Source: Anaerolineaceae bacterium
Lineage (GTDB): Bacteria; Chloroflexota; Anaerolineae; Anaerolineales; Villigracilaceae
DNA: 5,210 nucleotides
Direction of reading: 5' to 3'
Assembly: GCA_022181005.1 (NCBI GenBank)
Contig: BQMV01000281.1
Span: 1 to 5,210 of the forward strand
Translations under genes and position numbers: made by a program
Part shown: piece after piece, positions 1-5,210 of the stretch
Numbering within the stretch: the first letter of the stretch is position 1
How the letters are laid out: the number at the start of each line of letters is the position of its first letter
The notes under the pieces: model-generated
Database searches by the model: none
What the model saw: only the letters and a program-made list of their open reading frames with translations
What the model was told of the DNA's origin: nothing

Positions 1-1395
1 AGTTTCTACAGATTGCACCGGCTCTTGCGGCATTGCGCCCAAATCTTTCAACCAATCAGGCTGGTCGCTTGCAGTTGTTGATTGCACCGGCTCTTGCGGC
101 GTTGCGCCCAAATCTTTCAACCAATCGGGCTGGTCGCTTGCAGTTGTTGATTGCACCGGCTCTTGCGGCGTTGCGCCCAATTCGCTCAGCCAATCAGGTT
201 GGTCGCTTGCAGCGGCTGATTTAGACTCAGCCGATAAAATGCTCGGATCAATACGATCCAGCCAATCGGGCGTAGATTCATCGGCTGAAGAAATTTCCAC
301 TTCGGCGGGAGCCATTGCCTTAACCCAATCGGGCATATCAGCGGCGGCAGCCGGCAACGGTTCCTCGTCATTCAAGATCGAAGATTTACTTTCATCAAAA
401 GCGCCGGTTGATGCGCCCCAGCCAGCGTCGCGCAAGAAATCGGGGATATCTTCTTGCGGTTGAGCGAAGGCGCCCGTGGCGAGAGCCGCTTGCGGCGCAG
501 AAGGAAGCGTCGTATCCGCTTCGGTAAACGCGTTTGTCAGCCATTCGGGTTGATCGTTTGCAGACTCAGATGGCAATTGAATCCCTTGCGATTCGCTCCA
601 ACCGGAAGGCAAGCCCACTAGCTGACCCTGCCAATCTAATCGTTCGATCGAGACGGCTGAGTCAGGCGCGGCAGAAACATCTAACAGCGAGCCGGAAACG
701 TGCGCCGCATACGGATCGAGTTCAACTACGCGCTGACGATTCGCCTGAACGCTTTCAGGTCTTTCCCCGTCAAGAATATCAACCAGAATCGCGTTCGCAT
801 CGTAACAATAAGGATAGCGTCGCAACAATGAGGAGCAGGTTTCAGTCGCTTCGGCCTTCTGACCGCTGCGAGAATATGCGCGCGCCAGCAACGCTTCCAT
901 GTCGGCGCGACCAGGGTCTTCCATAAGCGCGCTCTTAATTTCAGAGATCGCTTGCGGGTACAACTCACCTTTGACATACATATGCGCAAGCGCGCCGCGT
1001 GTCATACGGATACGCGGAGGCGCGGAGCCGTCTCGCCGGGTATACAAACGTTGCAACTCGCTTTGCACGGCGGCGTTCGACGGTTGCGCTTCAAACGCGC
1101 GTTCCATGTGCCAGATCGCGTCATCGAGGCGATTCTCCTCATCGCGAATCAGGCTCATTCCCACATGCGAAACGAAATCGCTCGGCGCAGCGGCAAGCGC
1201 GCGCGAAAAAACATCGGTCGCGTCGCCGTATCTCTTCGCTTCAAGAAGCGTTTTGCCCAACAATCTATAGACGGCAAGATTCTTAGGATATATTTTTAAG
1301 ATATGATGGCAATGCGCTACAGCCTCGTCGAACTGACTGCGGTCAAGCATCGCTTCAATCTCGCGGTAATACGCTCGTAAAGTTATTTTAGCCAT
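1..1395 (-). CDS. TPR protein with PDWL-repeat tail (3' end outside window)
   Basis: An uninterrupted frame of 465 codons runs from the ATG at 1395 off the left edge, so the C-terminus is missing. Residues 6-197 read as about five tetratricopeptide repeats. The first three begin near residues 6, 40 and 74 at exact 34-residue spacing and end in the usual YPKN / APSD / QPSN turns; two more cover about 134-197. TPRs form helical scaffolds for protein-protein contacts. From about residue 240 the chain becomes acidic, Pro/Ser/Ala-rich and probably disordered. It carries seven short P-[DE]-[WF]-[LV] motifs, with their aromatic residues at 285, 320, 357, 378, 402, 425 and 448; the last three sit in near-identical 23-residue repeats. 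I see no signal peptide or membrane segment, so it is probably cytoplasmic. The gene starts 35 bases after pdp stops and is likely cotranscribed with it. TPR fold is fairly sure; the partner and role are unknown. Confidence 0.88.
   Translation of the reverse strand, partial: MAKITLRAYYREIEAMLDRSQFDEAVAHCHHILKIYPKNLAVYRLLGKTLLEAKRYGDATDVFSRALAAAPSDFVSHVGMSLIRDEENRLDDAIWHMERAFEAQPSNAAVQSELQRLYTRRDGSAPPRIRMTRGALAHMYVKGELYPQAISEIKSALMEDPGRADMEALLARAYSRSGQKAEATETCSSLLRRYPYCYDANAILVDILDGERPESVQANRQRVVELDPYAAHVSGSLLDVSAAPDSAVSIERLDWQGQLVGLPSGWSESQGIQLPSESANDQPEWLTNAFTEADTTLPSAPQAALATGAFAQPQEDIPDFLRDAGWGASTGAFDESKSSILNDEEPLPAAAADMPDWVKAMAPAEVEISSADESTPDWLDRIDPSILSAESKSAAASDQPDWLSELGATPQEPVQSTTASDQPDWLKDLGATPQEPVQSTTASDQPDWLKDLGAMPQEPVQSVET
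11..217 (-). repeat. Three tandem 69-base repeats inside the TPR gene
   Basis: Three head-to-tail copies occupy 11-79, 80-148 and 149-217. Copies 1 and 2 differ at 2 of 69 positions, while copy 3 differs from copy 2 at 9. The unit is exactly 23 codons, so the frame is kept, and each copy encodes a DQPDWL motif followed by an ELG/DLG and PQEPVQS linker. The greater similarity towards the left edge suggests recent expansion on that side, and more copies may lie outside the window. The repeats are coding and contiguous with no spacers. Confidence 0.95.
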
Positions 1396-1407
1396 GAGTC
1401 GCTCTGT

Positions 1408-1413
1408 TCCTCC
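1408..1413 (-). promoter_or_regulatory. Shine-Dalgarno of the TPR gene, unusually distant
   Basis: The minus strand reads GGAGGA here, a near-perfect Shine-Dalgarno, but 12 bases separate it from the ATG at 1395 instead of the usual 5-9. No ATG, GTG or TTG in frame lies between them and the next in-frame ATG is codon 16, so the 1395 start is still the best choice. The TPR frame beginning at residue 6 also supports it. Confidence 0.6.
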
Positions 1414-1430
1414 GTCTATTATAACTCACC

Positions 1431-2726
1431 TTAATTATAGAATAACGGCAAAGGTTGCGCAAAATTAGCGCTGTATTGATGCGCGGCAAGAACCATCTCG
1501 CGCGCTTCCGCCAGTTTCGCTTCGTCATTCGCATGAATGGTAAAGAGCGGATCGCCTTTTTGAATGCGATCGCCTACTTTGCGATGAACGACAATGCCTA
1601 CTGCATGGTCAACCGCATCGGATTTTTTAGCGCGTCCGCCGCCGAGGATGACCGACGCTTCGCCCACGCTGCGCGCATCGATCTGAGAGATATACCCGCT
1701 CGTCGGCGACTCGACCGCTTCGACGCGCTTCGCGCGCGGAAATTTGGAAACATCGTCCACATACGATGCGTCGCCGCCCTGCGCTTTCACTAACGCGCGG
1801 AACTTCTCGAACGCAGAGCCGTCTGCCAGCGCTTTCGCGGCTTGCGCGCGCCCGTCTTCCAAATTCTTAGCGCGTTTGCCAAGCCTTAACAAGTGAGCGC
1901 AGACGTGCAAACAATGTTCGCGGAAGTCGTGCGGTCCGCCGCCTTGCAACGTCTCTATCGCTTCCACAACTTCGAGCGAATTCCCGACCGCATGACCCAA
2001 CGGTTGATTCATATCAGAAAGCAACGCCACAGTTTCGCGCCCAGCCAATTTGCCAATATCTATCATCAAGTTCGCCAATGCGCGCGCTTCGTCGAGCGTT
2101 TGCATAAATGCGCCCAATCCCACCTTCACGTCTAGTACGATCGCTTGCGCCCCAGCCGCGATCTTCTTGCTCATGATCGAAGAAGCGATCAGCGGAATGG
2201 AAGGCACAGTTCCGGTTACGTCGCGCAGAGCGTACAGCTTCCCATCGGCGGGCGCAAGCGTCAGCGATTGACCGGTTAGCACAATGCCAATTTCTTTGAG
2301 TTGTTTCTTAAATTCCTCAGTGGTTAAATCCACACGATAGCCGGGGATCGATTCGAGTTTATCGAGCGTGCCGCCGCTAAAACCGAGTCCGCGCCCAGAC
2401 ATTTTGCCGACAGGCAACCCGCACGCCGCCACAATCGGAAGAACGGCGATGCTGGTTTTATCGCCTACGCCGCCCGAAGAATGCTTATCCACCGCCAGGT
2501 CAACCGTGTCGCTTAAATCGAGCATATCGCCGGAATGCGCCATCGTCAACGTCAGGTCGGTCGTCTCGCGCGCCGTCATACCGTTCAGGAGGACCGCCAT
2601 CGCAAAAGCAGACGCTTGATAATCCGGCGCGTCGCCAGAGACAAATCCCTTGATGAAAAATTCGATCTCTTCGCGATTAAGTTCGATTTTGTCGCGTTTT
2701 TTGATAATTATGTCAACAGCGCGCAT
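1431..2726 (-). CDS. pdp: Pyrimidine-nucleoside phosphorylase (thymidine phosphorylase family)
   Basis: This 431-residue cytoplasmic enzyme reversibly splits uridine, thymidine or deoxyuridine with phosphate to give the free base and (deoxy)ribose 1-phosphate, in pyrimidine salvage. The length and the N-terminus MRAVDIIIKK match the Bacillus Pdp type. Phosphate-site residues visible are K81, S83 and S92 (KHSSGGVGDKTS) and T120. Base-site residues are H82, R168, S183 and K187, all in register with E. coli DeoA at a constant offset of three. K108, just before MSGRG, is the residue expected in broad-specificity PyNP, where E. coli DeoA has Met; this favours Pdp over strict DeoA (from memory). 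The signature reads SGRGLGFSGGT instead of GHTGGT, and HSSGG instead of HSTGG, both conservative. The C-terminal alpha/beta domain (about 335-431) is complete. The start is fixed by AAGGAG six bases upstream. The TPR gene follows 35 bases downstream. Confidence 0.96.
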   Translation of the reverse strand: MRAVDIIIKKRDKIELNREEIEFFIKGFVSGDAPDYQASAFAMAVLLNGMTARETTDLTLTMAHSGDMLDLSDTVDLAVDKHSSGGVGDKTSIAVLPIVAACGLPVGKMSGRGLGFSGGTLDKLESIPGYRVDLTTEEFKKQLKEIGIVLTGQSLTLAPADGKLYALRDVTGTVPSIPLIASSIMSKKIAAGAQAIVLDVKVGLGAFMQTLDEARALANLMIDIGKLAGRETVALLSDMNQPLGHAVGNSLEVVEAIETLQGGGPHDFREHCLHVCAHLLRLGKRAKNLEDGRAQAAKALADGSAFEKFRALVKAQGGDASYVDDVSKFPRAKRVEAVESPTSGYISQIDARSVGEASVILGGGRAKKSDAVDHAVGIVVHRKVGDRIQKGDPLFTIHANDEAKLAEAREMVLAAHQYSANFAQPLPLFYN

Positions 2727-2732
2727 AAAGTT

Positions 2733-2738
2733 CTCCTT
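2733..2738 (-). promoter_or_regulatory. Shine-Dalgarno of pdp
   Basis: The minus strand reads AAGGAG, followed by a 6-base spacer before the ATG at 2726. This is the strongest and best-placed ribosome binding site in the window, and it decides the pdp start. Confidence 0.85.
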
Positions 2739-2748
2739 AAGTTTGGAA

Positions 2749-2760
2749 GTATTGTAATAC
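2749..2760. repeat. Short inverted repeat upstream of pdp
   Basis: The 12 bases GTATTGTAATAC have perfect 5-base arms (GTATT / AATAC) around a 2-base centre. The repeat lies 23 bases upstream of the pdp start and overlaps the candidate -10 element (2751-2756), which is where an operator could sit. It could equally be chance in a short AT-rich patch. Confidence 0.3.
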
Positions 2761-2778
2761 AGGAAGAGAGGAGCGCAA
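2751..2778 (-). promoter_or_regulatory. Candidate weak promoter for pdp and the TPR gene
   Basis: On the minus strand a TACAAT -10-like element (2751-2756, 5 of 6 to TATAAT) follows TTGCGC (2773-2778, matching only TTG of the -35 consensus) at 16 bases. It lies in the 143-base gap between udgB and pdp (2727-2869), which otherwise holds no ORF or clear terminator that I can see. The -35 match is poor, so this is a suggestion only. Confidence 0.3.
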
Positions 2779-2869
2779 ATAGATGCGCGGTTCGTTTGCC
2801 GAATATCCCCTTGCGTTATGATTCCGCGTCGTTCTAAAATCGAGCGTTTTGCCGGCGCGCCCCGTTCAT

Positions 2870-3535
2870 CTATTTCTCTAACAAATCTCTCGCTTTCGAC
2901 CAGATTTCATCGAACATTTCCACGGTTAAGCGTTTGGTGGAAGTGTTCTGCCGACTGGGATGATAGGAACAAAGAAGCATTGCAGATTTCAAGTCAAAGA
3001 CAGCGCCGTGCGAAAATTTATAGTCAGCGATGCGCAGACCGCGCATTTTCAGAATGCGTTCAAAGGCAATGCGCCCCAAACACACGATTACTTTCGGTTT
3101 AAGGATTTCCAATTCGCGTTCGAGATAGGGTTGGCAGTTATTCAATTCATCGAGACTGGGTTTATTGTCGGGCGGAGCGCAACGCTCAACCGCTGTGATG
3201 TACACGTCATTGAGTCGCAATCCATCGTCTCGAGAGACGGCTTCAGGTTGGCTGGCAAAGCCCGCCTTATATAACGCAGGGTATAAAAAACCGCCTGAAG
3301 CGTCGCCGGTGAAGGCGCGCCCCGTACGATTCGAACCGTGCGCGCCGGGGGCGAGTCCTACGATAAGGATTCGCGCTTGCGGGTCGCCGAAGCCGGGCAC
3401 AGGTTTCGCCCAATATTCTTCATCGCGATAAGCGCGCCGTTTGACGCGCCCTACTTCCTCGCGCCAAGCTACCAAGCGCGGGCATTTACGGCAAGCGATA
3501 ATTTCTTTGTTCAGTCTCTCAAGCGAAGTTGACAT
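2870..3535 (-). CDS. udgB: Family 5 uracil-DNA glycosylase (UDGb), iron-sulfur type
   Basis: This 221-residue protein is a base-excision-repair enzyme that removes uracil, and in studied family members other deaminated bases, from DNA. Four cysteines, C15 and C18 (CRKC) plus C119 and C134, match the ligands of the 4Fe-4S cluster in family 4/5 UDGs. Motif A is GLAPGAHGSNRTGR (60-73), followed by FTGD (75-78). The AHG-NRTGR form marks family 5; family 4 has GEAPG. Motif B is SYHPSRQNT (190-198) with H192. Motif A lacks the acidic residue used by classical UDGs, as is normal for UDGb; D78 is a candidate catalytic acid by family comparison. RCAPP-NKP (118-126) is also typical. The length suits the family. 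The ATG at 3535 has only a weak GGG upstream, so the mRNA may have a short or nearly absent leader. It lies 58 bases after queA and 143 bases before pdp. Confidence 0.94.
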   Translation of the reverse strand: MSTSLERLNKEIIACRKCPRLVAWREEVGRVKRRAYRDEEYWAKPVPGFGDPQARILIVGLAPGAHGSNRTGRAFTGDASGGFLYPALYKAGFASQPEAVSRDDGLRLNDVYITAVERCAPPDNKPSLDELNNCQPYLERELEILKPKVIVCLGRIAFERILKMRGLRIADYKFSHGAVFDLKSAMLLCSYHPSRQNTSTKRLTVEMFDEIWSKARDLLEK

Positions 3536-3552
3536 AGCCCAATGATAGCGTA

Positions 3553-3582
3553 TTTATAAGTTTGAACGCCTAAATGCTTCAA
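3553..3582 (-). promoter_or_regulatory. Candidate promoter for udgB
   Basis: On the minus strand TTGAAG (3577-3582, 4 of 6 to TTGACA) and TATAAA (3553-3558, 5 of 6 to TATAAT) are 18 bases apart in the 58-base gap between queA and udgB. Transcription starting about 7 bases past the -10 would leave a leader of only about 10 bases, consistent with the lack of a good Shine-Dalgarno. An imperfect AAGTTGAA / TTCAAACTT inverted repeat overlaps it, but there is no U-tract to make a terminator. Confidence 0.4.
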
Positions 3583-3593
3583 CTTGCAAACTC

Positions 3594-4649
3594 TTAAACG
3601 ATCAACATAGCATCCCCAAATGAATAAAAGCGATAGCCTTCTTGAATCGCCGTTTTATATGTTTCTAAAATTCTCTCGCGCCCCGCGAACGCGCTGACCA
3701 ACATCAACAATGTGGACTTGGGCAGGTGAAAGTTGGTGATCATCGCGTCCACGATCTTGAATTGATAGCCGGGCAGGATGTAGAGGGAGGTGGGACCAAG
3801 GAAGGCAGAGATTGGAGAATTAGAGATTAGAGAATTGGCACCGGGGGAATTGGAGACTGGAGACTGGAGACTGCCGGCCGATTCTAGGGTTCTGACCGAA
3901 GTTGTACCGACAGCGATTATCTTTCCTCCTCTCGTGCGGGTTTCGTTAATTGCATCCGCTGTTTCTTGAGTCAACTCGCACCACTCACTGTGGATCTTAT
4001 GTTCTTCGGGGTTATCTTCATTGACCGGCGCAAATGTGTCCAAGCCAACATGCAATGTGACATAAGCGACTCTTACGCCTTTGACTTGCAACTCCTCCAA
4101 CAAGCGCGGCGTGAAGTGCAGTCCAGCCGTGGGCGCGGCGGCGGAACCGGGCTCTTTGGCGTAGACCGTTTGATAGCGTTCGGGGTCATCCAATTTTTCG
4201 TGAATATACGGCGGAAGCGGCACATTCCCCACTTTGGAAAAATAAGGCTCGATGGGTTCGGAAAATTTTATCAATCGTTCCGACCCGTTCAACTCTTCGA
4301 TGATCTGAACTTCAGGTCCTTCTTCCACTTGCGTCACTCTGCCTACGCGCAGACCTTTGCCTCCAACCAACGCCTCCCAAGTGACTTCATCTCGGCGGCG
4401 CAATAACAAGAGTTCAACTCGCCCGCCAGTTTCCTTCCGCGCGAAGATCCGCGCAGGGATGACGCGCGTTTGATTCAACACGAGCAGATCCCCCGCGTTG
4501 AAATAATCCGTCACATCGCGGAAGATGCGATGCTCAAGTTTCCCATTGCCGCGATGCAACACCAACAGGCGCGACGAATCACGCGGCTCAGCAGGCGTCT
4601 GCGCGATGGAGGTTTCGGGGAGGTTGTAGTCGAAGTCGGAGGTTTTCAC
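3594..4649 (-). CDS. queA: S-adenosylmethionine:tRNA ribosyltransferase-isomerase
   Basis: QueA moves and isomerises the ribosyl part of S-adenosylmethionine onto 7-aminomethyl-7-deazaguanine at the wobble position of tRNAs with GUN anticodons (Tyr, His, Asn, Asp), giving epoxyqueuosine. Family motifs appear in order along 351 residues: DFDYNLPETSIAQTP (5-19), NQTRVIPAR (59-67), YQTVYAKEPGSAAAPTAGLH (159-178), HVGLDTFAPV (200-209), HSEWCEL (220-226), GTTSVRTLES (248-257), TNFHLPKSTLLMLVSAF (305-321) and YRFYSFGDAML (339-349). Both termini are complete. Residues about 259-283, in the variable loop before LYILPGY, are a Ser/Asn/Pro pentapeptide-like insertion encoded by short DNA repeats. The start is GTG at 4649, giving the usual N-terminus. 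It overlaps the TGA of the upstream gene (GTGA), with no good Shine-Dalgarno, so reinitiation after the upstream gene is likely. No other queuosine gene is in the window. Confidence 0.97.
   Translation of the reverse strand: MKTSDFDYNLPETSIAQTPAEPRDSSRLLVLHRGNGKLEHRIFRDVTDYFNAGDLLVLNQTRVIPARIFARKETGGRVELLLLRRRDEVTWEALVGGKGLRVGRVTQVEEGPEVQIIEELNGSERLIKFSEPIEPYFSKVGNVPLPPYIHEKLDDPERYQTVYAKEPGSAAAPTAGLHFTPRLLEELQVKGVRVAYVTLHVGLDTFAPVNEDNPEEHKIHSEWCELTQETADAINETRTRGGKIIAVGTTSVRTLESAGSLQSPVSNSPGANSLISNSPISAFLGPTSLYILPGYQFKIVDAMITNFHLPKSTLLMLVSAFAGRERILETYKTAIQEGYRFYSFGDAMLIV
3807..3873 (-). repeat. Short-repeat insertion inside queA
   Basis: Read on the plus strand, two 15-base units (AGAGATTGGAGAATT at 3807-3821 and AGAGATTAGAGAATT at 3822-3836, one mismatch) are followed by a short linker and three perfect copies of TGGAGAC (3851-3871). 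The 15-base unit is five codons and three 7-base units make seven codons, so queA stays in frame. It encodes pentapeptide-like units such as NSLIS and NSPIS in a surface loop. This style of repeat is normally intergenic. It probably expanded or inserted here and was tolerated. Confidence 0.85.
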
Positions 4650-5210
4650 GATACTGAGATTCTTTGCCGAATCAATTCCCCAACCTTATCAATACTTAAT
4701 AAAATAACCTTGCTATTTTCTTCAGCCTTCTTCCAGTATTCTCGAGATTTCTTAGTATCTGCATACTCATAATCAAGTGCTTCTGAATAAGCAATTGATC
4801 TAATCTCCTCTAATGCATCAAAAATCTCTATTGGATAAAAGGGTTGGTTTTGTAACAATTTCATCAAAAAATTATTATAGCTAACTCCAAATTTATTCAG
4901 TCTATTCATTCGTCGCTGTTCATCTGTTTCGTTTGGATTGACAGTGTCAAACCTTGGGCGCAAATTAAGTGTTGCATATCTTAGCTCTATTAAGGCTTTC
5001 CACAATTCTGATAAGACTTCAAATTCTTTATCAAAAGCTTTCTCATGAACATGCATGCGTTTGGCATACTCAACCCGTATTTCCTCAACTTTCTCCGTGA
5101 TCTCTTTTATATCCTCTTTAGTAGCTAAATTTTCGCCTTTCTTGGAAAAATAAGAAGGCAAATACGATTTAATCACTAATCCAAGTATTACTGCAATAAC
5201 AATTTGCAAT
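4646..5210 (-). CDS. Uncharacterised membrane-anchored helical protein (5' end probably outside window)
   Basis: I do not recognise a function. The frame is open to the right edge; a TTG at 5209 is possible, but the true start may lie beyond. Of 187 visible residues, about 1-13 are strongly hydrophobic (IVIAVILGLVI), followed by K14, K23 and K24, which suggests a single N-terminal membrane segment with the rest in the cytoplasm. Next comes GENLATKEDIKEITEKVEEI (25-44), a charged helical stretch. I recall this LATKEDI-type segment behind a membrane helix in many uncharacterised bacterial and archaeal proteins with varied C-termini. The remainder is helical, rich in Lys, Glu and aromatics, with coiled-coil character at about 31-75 and 150-183 and no catalytic motif. 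Sampled lines are about 27-30% G+C against 55-60% in neighbours, suggesting transfer. Its TGA overlaps the queA start. Confidence 0.85.
   Translation of the reverse strand, partial: LQIVIAVILGLVIKSYLPSYFSKKGENLATKEDIKEITEKVEEIRVEYAKRMHVHEKAFDKEFEVLSELWKALIELRYATLNLRPRFDTVNPNETDEQRRMNRLNKFGVSYNNFLMKLLQNQPFYPIEIFDALEEIRSIAYSEALDYEYADTKKSREYWKKAEENSKVILLSIDKVGELIRQRISVS

Noticed and set aside
11..217. CRISPR-like array
   Set aside because: The repeats are contiguous 69-base units with no unique spacers and encode an in-frame protein repeat.
33..224. Plus-strand ORF with internal repeats
   Set aside because: It is the antisense of the 69-base repeats in the TPR gene. The periodicity is explained by the real minus-strand frame, which is open for 465 codons.
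534..1299. Several plus-strand ORFs of 95-130 codons
   Set aside because: They lie antisense to the TPR gene, have Arg/Ser-rich translations typical of shadow frames in GC-rich DNA, and show no recognisable domain.
1418..1423. Perfect TATAAT on the minus strand before the TPR gene
   Set aside because: No -35 is present at suitable spacing (GTTATT at 17 bases), and a start site here would fall on the Shine-Dalgarno. The 35-base gap suits an operon better.
2840..2870. GC-rich GGCGCGCC palindrome after udgB as a terminator
   Set aside because: The palindrome is only 8 bases with no loop and no following U-tract. The same GGCGCGCC also occurs inside udgB, so it looks like local base composition.
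3966..4406. Plus-strand ORF of 146 codons
   Set aside because: It lies entirely antisense to conserved queA sequence; its translation shows no family motif.

Overview
The window holds five genes, all on the minus strand, so transcription runs from the right edge (5210) to the left edge (1). In that order they are: an AT-rich gene for a small membrane-anchored coiled-coil protein of unknown function (its start may lie outside the window); queA (queuosine tRNA modification); a family 5 uracil-DNA glycosylase; a pyrimidine-nucleoside phosphorylase; and a TPR protein with a repetitive PDWL-type tail that runs off the left edge. There are no rRNA or tRNA genes, CRISPR arrays or transposases. No stretch longer than about 145 bases lacks a gene.

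The best guess for the source is a member of the Chloroflexota, probably Anaerolineae. This rests on recollection, not a search: (i) TPR proteins with many x-P-D-W-L motifs in a disordered tail, (ii) short tandem repeats of the TGGAGAC / AGAGATT type, here even inside a coding region, and (iii) a family 5 UDG together with a PyNP-type phosphorylase in a GC-moderate, GCGC-rich genome. I put this at about 0.6.

Region 4650-5210 is compositionally foreign: sampled 60-base lines are about 27-30% G+C, against 55-60% in queA and the phosphorylase. The AT-rich gene ends in a TGA that overlaps the GTG start of queA (GTGA). queA therefore appears translationally coupled to what looks like an acquired gene. 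Gaps of 58, 143 and 35 bases separate queA, udgB, pdp and the TPR gene. The first two gaps contain plausible but weak promoters. The 35-base gap suggests pdp and the TPR gene are cotranscribed.

No single pathway joins the genes. queA makes epoxyqueuosine in tRNA, UdgB removes uracil and related lesions from DNA, and Pdp salvages pyrimidine nucleosides. The shared theme is nucleobase and nucleic-acid maintenance. The most unusual points are the AT-rich gene fused by overlap to queA, an in-frame short-repeat insertion in QueA, and nearly identical 69-base tandem repeats in the TPR gene.
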